From positions 25,099,519-25,163,518 of the forward strand of contig CM049306.1 in NCBI GenBank assembly GCA_026874595.1: DNA of 64,000 nucleotides, in the 5' to 3' direction. Numbering within the stretch: position 1 is the stretch's first letter; each line of letters opens with the position of its first letter. The stretch is from Sipunculus nudus. Taxonomy: Eukaryota > Annelida > Sipuncula > Golfingiida > Sipunculidae. The position numbers were made by a program, and so were the translations under genes. Below, one piece after another: positions 35,501 through 50,500 of this stretch. The notes beneath the pieces are model-generated. The model ran no database searches and was not told the DNA's origin. It worked only from the letters and a program-made list of their open reading frames with translations.

Positions 35501-38500
35501 TACTGAGGCTGACTTTGGGGTGGGGTTCGGAGAAGGTAAAAAAAATGAGGGCAGCAAGAAGGTGGATGTAGAAATATTCTATTGTAATGTTTTTCATTTA
35601 TATAAGAATATGAAAAGCTAAGAGGAAAGGGGCCCTCCTACTTCGTTATAGTAAATTTCTAAATATACGATTGCAAACTAATACTCTGACAAGACTGTCA
35701 TGAAGAAAAACAGGAAAATTTTGAGATACTGGGATGTATACGAAAATTTACAGATGGACAGGCAAGTGGACAGAATGGACTAATACCTTTATTTCACTTT
35801 CAAGGGAATAATGCATTTAAGTTTATATATAATCCTATTTTTTTTAAGCATATCTACTTTTTCCATTAAGAAGTTTTTATCTGAATCATTTTTTTTATTT
35901 ACAGGTTTTATAAATTTTTAATAAAAAAACCTGAAAATATAAGTTAAAATATTAGAATTGTTGCAAAAGTTGCAATCATTATATATACAGAGTTAAAAAC
36001 TGAAACTATAAGTTAAAATATTAGAATTGTTGCAAAAGTTGCAATCATCATATATCCAGAGTATAGCTCATATTGGGTCATATTATGCATACACATATAT
36101 TTTATTATTTTTAAATCATAAATGTGTAAATTGAATTTAAAAGAAAATAATGCCACAACATGGCATCTACAAGAATATTCCTTGAATCACTATTAAAAAG
36201 TTTTGCACATTGGAGTTTTCAGTACATGCTTAATTTTATTCACCAAAATAAAATAAAAGTAAATTTGATAAAATAAAACATCTTTTCAAATAAAGTATAC
36301 ACACTGTTGGTTGAATGAGGGACAAACAATATCATTGTGCTAATTACTATCCCAGTTTTAATTTATTACTGGAATTAATAGTCAATTTCACACCTGGTGA
36401 AGTTTTTACTCTTCTGAAGTAAGGAATTACTTATCTGATGAACATCCACACTTTCATAACAATACACCACTTTGTGGACACAATTAAATGTACACTTTAA
36501 TCATTGTAACCCTGGTGGTACAATACAAAATCTAAAATGTAGCATAGCCTAGAATAAGAATGAATCAAATACAGAAAATAATAACATTCATCTAGTTTAT
36601 GCACCATCTGGGGGGGGGGGGGGGAGGGGAAGGGGGGAGTGCTGGGCAGAGGGGAAGCCTGCTGGTAGTGGCCAGGCTGACCCAAGGCAAGCTGTCTGGG
36701 GTGGGTTACATAATGCAAGTGAATGCTGTACTACTAGGTGGGCTAGATGTAAACAACACTTGACATGGTGTATGAAAACATGAATAAAAGCTATTCTTTC
36801 CAATCAATTTCTTTGAAATTTCAGATTTTAAAAGATTAAATCCTTATGTATATTTGCTGTGAAAATTAAATCAACAGTGCCAAAGTTGGACAAAATTTAA
36901 GGTATTGATTTTTTATTTATGCTAATAACTTGAAAAATTTGCAAAATTCAGATCTAATTTTGGGTAAACAATTGAATCTTGATTAAATAAAGTTATATTC
37001 CTGGAAAAAAGTCTCTAGGTTCAGCAATTCTCATGTTGGGTGAATAAATATATTTCCTGATTTTTTTGAGAATTGCATTATGTTTTGGCCCATAACTTCA
37101 AAATAATACCCAATACTGACCTAATTTTTGGTATGTTCATAGAAAATGTATGAAAGAATGTGAATACTAAATACGATCAAAAACAGATCCGTGGTTTTGA
37201 TATTAGGCAGCCTTGAAGTGTAACAATGGCTTTTTTTTATGGAAAATGGAGTTTTTTTTCCTTAATATCTCGAAGGAACGAAGTCCTAATGACCCAATTT
37301 TCGGTATGGTAGGAGATTTTGGGGACATCTAAAATTATGCCAACAGCCTGGGGAGCACAGAGATGTGCACTGAATGACCTACAGTCATCAAAGTGGACTG
37401 CTTGACAATATAAGGGAATACAACAAGAGCCTCCAAAAAAATTCAATAACTAGCCTAATTTTGCAGCTTTTATTTTCAAATTTCAGATTTTAACAGATTA
37501 AATCCTTATGTATACATGCTGTGAAAATTAAATCCACAGTACTTACAGGAAAAAAACGTGCCATGGCCAAAGTTTGGCAAAATTTAAGGTACAAATTTTA
37601 TATTTTTGCCAATATTTAAAAAAAATTAACAGATTTTTGGTATACAATTAAATTTTGATTAATTAAAGTTGTATTACTGGAAAAAAAGTCCCTACCTTTA
37701 ACACTTTTGGTCTTAAGTGACCAAATATCTTCCTGATTTTTTTACAAAGTCCATTATTTTTTGGGCCCATAATTTTTTAAAATTATATAATACTGACTTA
37801 ATCTCTGGCATGTACATAGGAACTATATGGAGGAATATTTATGGTAAATATGAAGAAAACCAGATGAGTGGTTTTGATATTAGGTAGTCCTGAAGTGTGA
37901 AAATAGATTTCTAATAAAAAATTGAGGTTTTTCCTTAATAATTCAAAAGGAACGAAGTCCTATTGACCGAATTTTCGGCATGATAGGAGATTTTGGGGAC
38001 ATCTAACTGTATGCCGAATTTCAGATTCGTATGTCCAAGGTGTCGAAACGTGCAAGTCTTACAGAAAGACAGATGGACGGACGGAAGGACAGACAGACGG
38101 ACAGACGACGGACAATGGACCACGACTATAGATCAGATGACTTATAGTCAGCTGAGCTAAAAAGGTTAACGCAGGTGGCACCACCAATACCTCAGTTTCA
38201 AATATGACTCATGTGACCAACATTTGCATGGAATTTGGTGATGGTAGCTTCAGCTGTTGCTGAAATTGTAATTTTAGTATCCTGTTTTAGGGAAATGACT
38301 CATTCAGCTTCCTGTAACTGAGAAACAAGGGACCTATGGGTCACGTCGCTCAGCTGAATTTTGGAAAATATTAGTAACTGCAAAATATTTTTGTTTCTTA
38401 TGGTTTTTCCATGTATATTACCATTTGAAAAGCTAAGAGAAAATGGCCCAGCTTAAAGGAAACTCTGTAAATTATAGAATAATGGACATGAGCTAAAGCA

Positions 38501-41500
38501 TATGGAATGTGTAATAAATGAAACCTTTGGCCTGAAACCATTTAGTGATGCACCAAGGGAAAAAATGGGCTTACGGTAAGTGTCATATAAAAGTTCCATT
38601 TCATAAACAAACAATGTGTGAAGGTAATTAATTTTTCAAAAGTTAAATATATGGCCATATGATTTAAAAATTAATCCCACAAAGTTTGACCAATATTTCT
38701 AATTTTAAAAACTAGATAACTAGGCCCCACCAACTTTAAGAGATATGAAGGAAATGCTACAAAGTATTTATGTCTTCTTAAATCTTGTCAGTTAGCACTT
38801 TCATTAGGTCCTAATATTTTACCATATATGAATATTAGGATTAAATTCCTGTAAATTTTTTTTCTTTAAAAAAAAATCAAAATTGTCCAAGTCTCAACAA
38901 AAAGAATTTTTTAACATTAAAATTATCAGCTTTGTCTTGTATAGTCCTGTGTATCGAAGTGGTGGGTTCAGTGAGGGGTCTCTGTTTTTACTGTTCATCG
39001 CTGAAATTATAAGAGTCATCTTGTTTGGAGTACAGGTCTGTCAACAGAATGGGGTGGGGGGGGGGGGGGGGAGAGAGAAAGGCTCCCTGTGGTATTTATG
39101 CTGGCAGCCTGATCAAGCTCAACAAGAGAGAGGGCTTGCCTGAATGATGGGATTACATAACAGCCTGGGGAACATAGAGAGTTGCATTGAATGACCTACA
39201 GTGACCTCAGTGGACTGCTTGACAATGTAAGGGAATACAACAAGAGCCTCAAAACAAATTCAATAACTAGCCTAATTTTGCAGCTTTTATTTTTCATATT
39301 TAAGATTTTAACAGATTTAATCCTTATGTGTACATGCTATGAAAATAACATCCACAGTACTAACAGGAAAAAATTGTGCCGTGGCCAAAGTTGGGCAAAA
39401 TTTAAGGTACTGATTTTATATTTATGCTAATAACTTAAAAAAAATTGCAAATTTCAGATCTAATTTTCAGATCTAATTTTCCATATACAATTATTCTTGA
39501 TTAAATGATGTTATATTCCTGATAAAAAGTCTCAGGCATTCTTATGTTAAGTGAGTAAATATATATCCTGATTTTTTACAAAGTGCATTATGTTTGGGCC
39601 TATAACTTCAACAAATTATGCAATACTGACCTAAATTTTGGTATGTACATAGGAAATATATGGAAGAATATGAATATTTACAATTACATCTAACATTATT
39701 CCAATTTTTGGATTACCAGGTAAACAAAGTAGGGTCATGATGCTAGAAAATACAAATACATTAAGTCTTCTAAAAAACTTCAATAGCTAGACTATTTTTT
39801 AAGCTTATACTTTCAAATTCAAAATTCATCAGATTAAATCCATAAGTAAACTGGCTGTGAAAATTAAATCAAATGTACTTATAAGAAAAAACTGTGCCAT
39901 GGTCAAATTTAGGCAAAATTTAAGGTACCAATTTTTTATTTTTGCTAATATTTTTAAAAATTTAACAGATTTTTATCTAATTTTGGGTATACAATATAAT
40001 TTTGATTAAAAAAAGACCATAGCTTTAAATGTTTTGTGTTAAGTGATCAAATATCTTTCCTGATTTTTTACAAAATGCATTATGATTGAGCCCATAACTT
40101 TTTCTAAATCATATAATGCAGACCTTATTTCTGGCATGTACATAGGAACTATATAGAGGAATATTTATGGTATATATGAGGAAAAACAGGTGAGTGGTTT
40201 CGTAGTTAGGCTGTCCTGAAATGTGAAAATAGGTTTTTTATAAAAAAAATTGAGGTTTTTCCTTAATTTCTCAAAGGAACAAAGTCGCAAAGACCCAGTT
40301 TTTGGCTTGGTAGGAGATCTTGGGGACATTTAACATTATGCCAACAACCTTGGGAGCATACAGAGCTGCACTGAATGACCAACAGTGACCACAGTGGACT
40401 GCTTGACAATGTACAGGAATACAACAAGAGCCTCCAAAAAAATTCAATAACTAGCCTTATTTTGCAGCTTTTATTTTCAAATTTCAGATTTTAACAGATT
40501 AAATCCTTATTTGTACATGCTGTGAAAAATAGATCAACAGTACTTACAGGAAAAAAACATGCCATGGTCAAAATTTGGCAGAATTTAAGGTACCAATTTT
40601 TTATTTTTGTTAATATTTTTAAAAATTTAAAAGATTTTGATCTAATTTTGGGTATACAATTTAATTTTGATTAATTAAAGTTATATTACTGGAAAAAAAA
40701 GTCCATAGCTTTAACATGTTTTTGTGTTAAGTGTTCAAATATCTTTCCTGATTTCTTACAAAATGCATTATGTTTGGGCCCATAACTTTTTTAAATTAAA
40801 TAATACAGACCTAATTTCTGGCATATACATAGGAACTATATAGAGGAATACTTATGATAAATATGAGGAAATACAGATGAGTGGTTTTGATATTAGGCAA
40901 TCCTGAAGTGTGAAAATAGGTTTTAATAATAAATTGAGGTTTTTCCTTAATTTCTCAAAGGTACAAAGTCGCAAAGACCCAGTTTTCGGCTTGGTAGGAG
41001 ATCTTGGGGACATCTAACATTATGCTGAATTTTGGATTCCTAGGTCTTACGGTTTCAAAATGTGCCACATCTACGGACGGGCGGGCGGATGGACGGACAG
41101 ACGGACGGACAGATGACGGACAATGGACCACAACTATAGCTCAGATGACTTATAGTCAGCTGAGCTAAAAATTCACCAAACTGGAACCATTGGAACAAAC
41201 TTGAGAGTGATGGTTTCAGAGATTATATCTGTGAAATATTGGACAATTTGGCTTTACAGTTTCAGAGAAGAAGACTCTTAATTTTTTTTAAGCTTTTTCC
41301 TCATAAAATCTAAGTAAATGCAGATAGCATGCTGCAAAAAAATAAACAAAATCCAATACAGCTGTTTAGATGACTGATATTTTGCATAAATTTGGTGATG
41401 CTAGCTCAAACCGTTTTTGAGATAGCAAGGGTAAATGTATGGACGACGGATGATGGCTGACTGCCGACAGACAATGCTGTGCCAACACATAAGCTCACAG

Positions 41501-44500
41501 GTTCACTAATAATTGTGAAATAACATTTGGACAACAGCCCTGAAATGGAATAGAGTAACTGGTTGCGATAAGAATACTGGTCTTCCACCATTGAAAACTG
41601 ATAAACGGATACATATAATTTCTAATGACAAAATGCTTACATCATGGCTTCAAAACTGAGACTTGACAGGACAAAATACTTTGAATATTACTACAGAAGT
41701 AGAAACCTTCAACTGACAAGATCAATCTAAAAGTCTGATTTGAACATCTGTCTATAAACAGCACAATACTAAATGTTAACCTAACATTTGAAGAAATCCT
41801 GGATATACTATATAAACAAAATATACACTGATATATAAGTTTAACAGATGTCCCACAAATTTAATATTGCATAACTTACAGGTTTCAAGGAAACCATATC
41901 CTGGCTTGCCTGACTGATACCCAGGAGAATGCTACACATATACTTAAGGCTACACAACTGTACCTGTTGTTGAAACAAACAATTTATCCTTGTATTCTGT
42001 ATATATGAATAATTTGAGCAAAACCTACGTTGTCTATTCCTGCGGATCATGCGGGCCTTCTGTAGCTCAGCTTTACAGTCTGTTATCTTCTCATAAGCTT
42101 CTGTAATACACTTTTCTGAAAATCAAAATATAAGCAATATAGACTGGTCATACTGCAAGTAATCAATGGGCACTGGTACCTGTATTTTTTTCATTACATG
42201 TGGCTGGTTAGTAATGTTTAATTTATTGATAAACATAGCCAATTCTGAATGAGACACACCTGACCTGTCACATTTAATATACAGACTACAGAACTGCTAT
42301 TATATTAATTTGTTCTTGATATCCTTTCTTTGGCAGTCAATGAAAACAGCTTGATAATGGTGGATGTTCCTTATATTTTGCCCAGTATAAAGGAGAGCCA
42401 GGACACTGGTGTCCTTTTATGGAAACAGATGACACACAGTTAGTATTTAAGTGTTGTTGACAAGTGTCTCTCTGACACAGTCTTGGCAGCCATGATTACA
42501 CAGCAGACACATTCGGGGAACAAATTTCAATAGTCAGCACACATCCAATGTCATGTCTCTTTTTGTAAAACGATCTTAAAATTTGATATGCTTTGAATCC
42601 TTTAATTATGCTTCGACCTTATATATGTATTAAAATACTAACAGTGATGAGGCGTACAATATAAAAATAATAGAGATTAAAGTTCCTCATTTATTTCTGT
42701 GATGATGAACTCCCAGTGAATGTGTACCATGTTGAGAAAGTAAGTGCATGTATACCGAACATCTTAAAATAGTTGGAAGTTTTAACTACATGTATTCAAG
42801 ATAGTGGTAGAAATTGATTATAAAATCATAATTGATGATTGAAAGACAAAACTAGTGGCCCATGGGCTATAACACTCAGTTGAATTTGACATACAGGTGA
42901 GGCATAATATTAATTATTGATATTATAATCTGGTGATTAATATTTGTTAAGGAACCTTGAACAATGGGAAGAATGACTTCCAGAGTGCTTAAAACCATGA
43001 ATTTTACCAATCGTCCTTGAAAAAAAAAGGTAACAGGAATCTTATTAAGGTTTCCAAGAAGTTTTTACAAGGAACTCCAAAGATGCTAGGTTAGGAGCAC
43101 AAAATTAGGTTTTCTCCTCTAAGGTCACAGAATATAGGTCACAGTGACCTAATTTCAGGATTCAAAGAGGCTTTTCAAAGACCTCCCTGGAAGTAATATT
43201 AGAAGGGTCCAGGTCAGACAGTAAAGTTTTGAGTCCAGTCATAATCATATTTTTGGCAAGTCCTTCACAGAATATAGGTCATCATGATCTAGTTTCAGGT
43301 TTCCAAAAGAATATTCCCACAACCTCCCTGAATTTTGCATCAGAAGATTCTAGGATTCACAGATACAATTTGAGCCCATCTGACTTTCAGTGTTCTCAAA
43401 TCATGTTTTTTTTCCTATAGATTGCAGAATATAGGTCATGGGGACCATACCTGATGTGTTCAAGGACATTTACTCCCTCAAGGACCTCCCTGAATGTCAC
43501 ATTACAAGATTCTAGGCCAATTGGATACAATTGTTACCCTGACTGAGTGTCTGGATGCTAAAAATCATGTTTTTGGCCAGTTGCTCATAGAATATAGGTC
43601 ATCATGACCTATTTTCAGGTTTCCAGAAAATTAGCGCACAAACCCCATGGATGTAGCCTTGGAAGATCCAAGGCCTAACTGATACAATCTGAGCCCATCT
43701 GACTTTCAAGGTGCTGAAATCATGTTTTTTTCCCCTATAGCTCACAAAATACAGGTTATGGTGACCTTATTTCATGTTTCTAAGGACATTTACCTGGAAC
43801 TTCTCTGAATGTCACATTAGAAGATTCTAAGTCAAAGCACTCAAAATCATGTTTTCAACCAGTAGGTCATCATGACCTAATTTCATGATTCTGAAAATAT
43901 TTTCTAGGATCTCCCTGGATGTACAAAAGTATCTATGTCTAACAATTAAGGTTTGTGCCTTGTAAACGTCTCATTTGAAGGTCTCAAAAACAGATAAAAA
44001 AAATGTGTAAAACTTGGAAAAAAAATTAAGGTGGCACCACTAGTCTTTAGGAAATGATGAAATGGTCCATGATCAACATACATGGAAAGATTCATGGCAA
44101 TCAATGTGTTAGTTATTGAGATACTGGAATTTTTGTATCAGTTTTTTAAATACTCTACTGAGCACAAACAGGCCCCATAACTCAGGGAATATAGGTCACA
44201 GTAACCTAATTTCATGTGTCCAAGGAAATTTTTTATTGACCTCCCAGGATGTTCAGTTAGAAGTTTCTAGGTGCAGTGGTTACAATTTGTGCCCTGTTAA
44301 TGGACTGACAGACATACAGATGGACATACAGATGGCAAGACCAATGGATGACTTTCTGTCATCTGAGCTAAAAGTAAAAACTACCAATGATCAATTATTA
44401 ATGGATTATTTTATGTACTATCTATATAACTGCTGTATAGAATTACACCTAAAATATTGACAGAGAAAATTCTTTCTAACTTGAAACTTGCACTGAAAAG

Positions 44501-47500
44501 TCAACTTATTGGTTGGGTTGTTGATTCTTATTCATTGCACAAGGTTAATATTTAATGCTGTTTTGTGCCTCACTATATCTCTGACAGAATAAGTATATTT
44601 TCTTGGGTTACAAGACTTATTTGGATGTGCATACATAATCATTTTATATCGATTCTGCAAAAATGCATTCAATTGAATCAATCATGAAAGAAAATGACCA
44701 ATGTTCACACAATTAATTAAAAATGTTGCTTTTTGTGTCTACATTTGTCTAATGTCACAAACTGACCTAGAAAGCACTCAGAGGCTACATACCTCCACCA
44801 ACATTCCAGATTACCAGTTGGGAATACATGTATTACCAAGACTCAGGACAAACAAACTGCCCTAGATGCCAATGGTAAAGAATTCTTGAACAAGAACTGA
44901 GACCATTTGAACAAACATGAATTATCAACATCTAAGAATAATTAAAGTGTGAGATTTAAAAATTTGGCCCAGTGGTTTTTGAGAAGAAGATTTTTGTAGC
45001 CACTTAGCTAAAATGGGCTGTTACGGCATATGACTAAATTCAGCTTCCCATAACTTAGCCAAAAGTCACTGAACTGAGGCCATTTGAACAAACTTGAATT
45101 ATCAACATCTAAGGATAATTAATGTGTGAGATTTAAGAATTTGGCCCAGTGGTTTTTGAGAAAAAGATTTTTTAGCCACTTAGCTAAAATGGGCTGCTAT
45201 GTCATATGACTAAATTCAGCTTCCCATAACTTAGCCAAAAGTCACTGAACTGAGACCATTTGAACAAACTTCAGAAAGCATTACCCTAGGATCATTTCTG
45301 TGCGATATTAAACAATTTGGCCATATCGTTTCAGAGAAGAAGTTATTTGTAGACTTCAGTATGATACAGGCACTGATGACCCCAGTACAAAAAAGGCCGA
45401 TGCAGGTGGCGCCACCAATACCTCAATTTCAGATATGACTCATGTGACCAACATTTGCATAAAATTTGGTAATGATAGCTCAAGCCATTTCTGAGATTGT
45501 AATTTAATTATGCTTTTTTGGACAGATGACTAAGTTCAACTTCCTGTAACTTGGCCAAAAATCACTGAACTTAAACCATTCGAACAAACTTGAGAGAGAT
45601 TGTTCCAGAAATCATTTCTGTAAAATATTGGACAATTTGGCTGAAAAGATTCAGAGAAGAAGATTTTTAAGCTTTTTTAGCTTTTCCCCTATAAAATCTA
45701 AGAAAATGCAGTTAGCCAAAAAATAAGCAAAATCCTATAGAGTTTTTTAGATGACTAATTTTATGCATAAAATTTGATGATGCTAATTCTTGCCGTTTTC
45801 AAGATAGTATGGGTTAATGTACAGACGACGGACGATGCCACACCATCACATAAGCTCACAGGTTCGCTAAAAATTAAATAAATTCTTCCTTAGATTATAC
45901 CATGACCCTCTACAAATTTTCATCAAAATTTGTGCAAGTTGTTAACAGACAAATCTGCAAAAACATAATAAATGTATCTCATGGAGGAAGTTTTATGAAA
46001 AGAAGTTTCCTATCAATAATCACAAAGTATAATTAGTATATATACACAACTTTACTCACCTATATCTGTGTTGAGCTTGTCATAATGTATTTGTTCCTTC
46101 TGGTTCATGTTGTACACCATGACAGACTTCTCCATTGCGTGTTCACACTGTGCAAGCTGGACCAACATCCGCTGGAAGGAGGCACTGCTGTAACACACAT
46201 AATGTCTGAACCTTACCAAGCATGTTTGTAATATATACGACTAACATAATAATAAACTCTCACTGATACATGTAAATAACAGAACTTTATCAAGCATGTT
46301 TTAAATATATAATACAAAGGTAATAACTAGACATTTCTTGGCACTGCAGGTGCCATAGTATCCCCAGACAATTAATCCCCCTCCCCCACTTTAAGAATAG
46401 GCTCCCATCTTCAGCAGCATATACACTGACACCTGGCAAACAACCATGGTTTCTTCCATCTATCAACTTGAGAAACAATATTTTTCACCAAATATGGGGA
46501 CAATATGGTGAATCACTCTTGGGAAAAGGGGTTTTACTTATACTATAAAAATGGTAAGGTAGATGGCGCCACCTGTCTGGTTGACCAAAAAACTCTCTAA
46601 GATGGATGTACATGCCAAATTAGCAATGAGCAATTTTCACCTAAAACAAATGTACTAATGGACGACATACAAAACAAGGGAACCATGGGTCATGGCGCTC
46701 AGCTGTTATTTATGATCATTAAATATGATTTGGAAGAAGGAGTAGATAAATTTTGGTTTTGTGTGGTAATATAAGCTGATTTATGAGGATGATGGCGTTT
46801 AACTCACATTATGTACAGGGATTAGGGCTGATGTCAATAATATTATTTACATTTGGAAAAGGAGTGTTATTGTTACACAGATTTTGGCTTGGCCATATAA
46901 CTTTATCTATATTGCAGCATTAGTATTTGAAAACTAGTGGCCCATGTGCCATGATGCTCAGCTGAATTCAAGGAATGTTGAACAATGAGCATAATGACTG
47001 CCCCCCCCCCCCCCAAAAAAAAAGAATTTTCTGAAGAGTCCTAAGAAATGTCTGTTTTAGGAGAAAACTCTCCAAGATGGATTGACATGCCAAATTTCAG
47101 ACCAATCCCTTGTACCACTCCTAAGATTTAAGCAATTTTAACCCTAACCACATGAATGGATAGACGCTCCAGGAAAACTATTGCAAATGGCACCACCAGT
47201 CTCGAGTACAAGATGGAGGAGTCCAAGATCTATGGGTATGCACCAATTCAGGCCAATATGGCAAATCACTAGTGAGAAAAGGGCATTTATTCATTCTACA
47301 AAACAAGGAAAGTAGGCTGAACTACCTATCTGGTTTTTGAGAAAACTTTCTAAGATGGATGAAAATGCCAAATTTCAGACTAATATCTTGAACCATTCCT
47401 GAGATATAAGCAATTTTCACCAAAAGCACAGGTACCAATTGACGACACAGTAAAATGATTGCAGGTGGCTCCTCCAGTCTTGTTTATGAGATATTGGTGT

Positions 47501-50500
47501 TGAGGATCCAAGAACATGCATATTTTAACCCAGGACATTGAAGAACCACTAAGACAAACAGATGGCAAATGACAGATGGACACTACACAAAAAGTATTGT
47601 AGGTAGCACCACCAGTAACAATTATGAGATGGAGAGATCTATGGACATGCAAACTTTCAGCAAAATACATTGACATATGGGCTGTTATCTAAAAGACACC
47701 CAGATTCGTACTGCACAGAAAGGATTGCTGGTGGTGCCACCTGTCTTTGTAACAATATAGGTGAAGGAACAACTGTTGGGTTTTGGAATGATCGGTCCAA
47801 GGGTCTCAGAGGAGTTCTCTGGAAACTTATGCAGTTTTTGTATAACATTTTTAATTATTCTGGGGGGTTCTTACGAGATCTAAGCTGAGAGGATACAGGT
47901 AACAGAGACCTAATTTCAGATTTCCAGAGAGGCTTTTTATGGACCTTTGATGTCAAATTAGAAGATCCCAGGTCCAGCGGGTACGATTGGTGCCCTGTTA
48001 ACAGATGACAGCTTCTTTGAAGGTATCAAAAAACAGAGAAAAACAAGGGACCCATGGGTCACATTACTCAGCTGAATTTTGGAAAATATTAGTAACTGCA
48101 AAATATTTTTATTTCTTTTGGTTTTTCAAGTATATTATCATTAGAAAAGCTATGAGAAAATGGCCCTGCTAAAAATGAAACTCTGTAAATTATAGAATAA
48201 TGGACATGAGCTAAACCATTTAGTGATGCAACAAGGGAACAAATAGGCCTACGGTAAGTGTTATATAAAAGTAACATTTCATAAACAAATAATGTGTAAT
48301 TAAGTTTTCAAAAGTTAAATATATGGCCATATGAGTTAAAAGTTAATCCCACAAAGTTGACCAATATTCTTAATTTTAATACTAAGTTAACAGTGTTATT
48401 CACACCTAGGCCCAGCCAACTTTAAGAGGTATGAATGTAATGCTACAAAGTATTTATATCTTCTTAAATCTTGTCAGTTAGCACTTATATTAGATCCTAA
48501 TATTTTATCACATTTGAAAATTCAATAACTAGCCTAATTTTGCAGCTTTTACTTTCAAATTTCAGATTTTTACAGATTAAATCCTTAGGAGATCTTGGGG
48601 ACATCTAACATTATGCCAACAGCCTGGGGAGCATCGAGAGCTGCACTGAATGACCTACAGTGGACTGCTTGACAATGTAAGGGAATACAACAAGAGCCTC
48701 CAAAAAAATTCAATAACTAGCCTAATTTTGGAGCTTTTATTTTCAAATTTCAGATTTTAACAGATTAAATCCTCCTCATTCCCTCCCTGTGAATGGTGGT
48801 TTTGTTAGTAAACTGTTGTGAGCTTTTCTGTATTAATGAGAATTTTCTCTGTTAAAGTTTATATGCCAGAGTAAGCCAACTGAAAATTTTCCATTATTGG
48901 GCCTATTATCGCCCATCCCGCCTCGTACCCGTGTATCTAGGTCACACTTCCTTTTCCTGTAATCACATTTTTCGAAGGCGGAAGGAAGTGGACTGGAAGG
49001 GAGAGTTGTTTGTAATACAGAAAAGCTCACAACAATTTACTAACAAAACCACCATTCACAGGGAGGGAATGGGGGGGGGTATTATTACGTAAACATAGTT
49101 GTGAGCTGTTTCTGTATTAATGAGAATAGAACAGATAAACCTTAGGGAGGGGATACCTACCAGGAATGATGGAAGAGGAGAAAACATCACAGCAGCGAGG
49201 AAGCAGACAAAGACGTCGTCAGCAGAACAGATGTAGGAGTCGAGGACGGTCGGGAGAACTGTAGGACCTCACCCGCTGAAACCACAGGGCCCAAGGAATA
49301 AGGGACGGAAGCGTGTAACAGGACATCTGACAGATAGAAGCAGGGAAGGTAGAAGGCGACATCCAAGAGCCTTTCTTGACCAGTTGGTTCGGGGAAATCC
49401 CCGATAAAGGGGCCAAAGACGGAGAAATGGCCCTGACGTCATGAGCCTTGACGTGAAGCTGCTCCAATGATGACTCATAAGCAGATTCATATGCTGAGAC
49501 AATGGTAGCTTTTAGCCAGGCACTAATGGAGAAAGGGTTAATTTCTTGGTGTGATGTAGTGACTTTCGTTGAAATAAACAACTTCTTGCGCCCCCCCCCC
49601 CCTCCTTGGAGAATGAGTAGCTTGAAGGGAGTAACGGAGAGCATGAACAAGGCAAACATGAGCCCCGTAACGGTACAGGCAGTGAGGTAGAGCCAGAACG
49701 TGCCAGGTAAACAGAGGAGCATCCAACGACGGTACTTCTGATAAAGTCCGTAGGGAAAGGTAAGGTGGCCGAATCAACGTCTGCCGCAATGGAGTGGAAA
49801 TGGCGAGTCGGCCACTAGGGCATGAAGCTCAGAGCGGTGACCAGCAGAAGTAATAGCAAGGAGGAAAACCGATTTCTGAGACAATGCAGAAAATGTGCTG
49901 AACGCAGAGGCTCTGAAGGGGTTCCCGGAGGTGATGTAAGACAACGTCCAGGCGCCAGGAAGGCGAGACATAGTGAGGACGAGACGCGCGGGCATGTACC
50001 CCCTTAAGAAAATCCGTCACCAACGGATAAGGAAGGACACGATCGTGACCGAGCGGACGGAGCACGGACAGCAGGGCGGCACGATAGCCACGCAGTGACG
50101 GATAAGATAAATGGGGAACCTGCAGTAAAAACACAAAAAATCCAAAAACCGCCTCAAGCGACGGATCTAAAGGAGAGATTCCGTGGGCAGACGCCCAACC
50201 GGTGAAGAGACGCCACCAGGAGTCAGAGATGCGGTCTGAAGCACTGCGACAGGGAGCCCAGTCAAGGAGAGCAGCCGGACTGGAAATGCCCTGATCCATG
50301 AGGTGTCCGAGGAGAGTATGCATGCACACAGAGGGCATGACCAAAATGGGCGACGGGCTTGTGGGAACGATGGGAGAATGATCCGGAGCGGTAGAAGAAG
50401 CGGGGGCCGAGAGAGAAGCGAGCGCCACAGAGGAAACCAGGGAGCCGCAGGATGAAACGGTAGGATGAGGAGAGCCGTCCGGTCCGCACGGGACAAGCGG

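Noticed and set aside
34954-38163. Family B as a canonical Helitron
   Set aside because: The ends do not give a clean TC start and CTRR end; only a hairpin and microsatellite resemblance is left, so the class is kept open.
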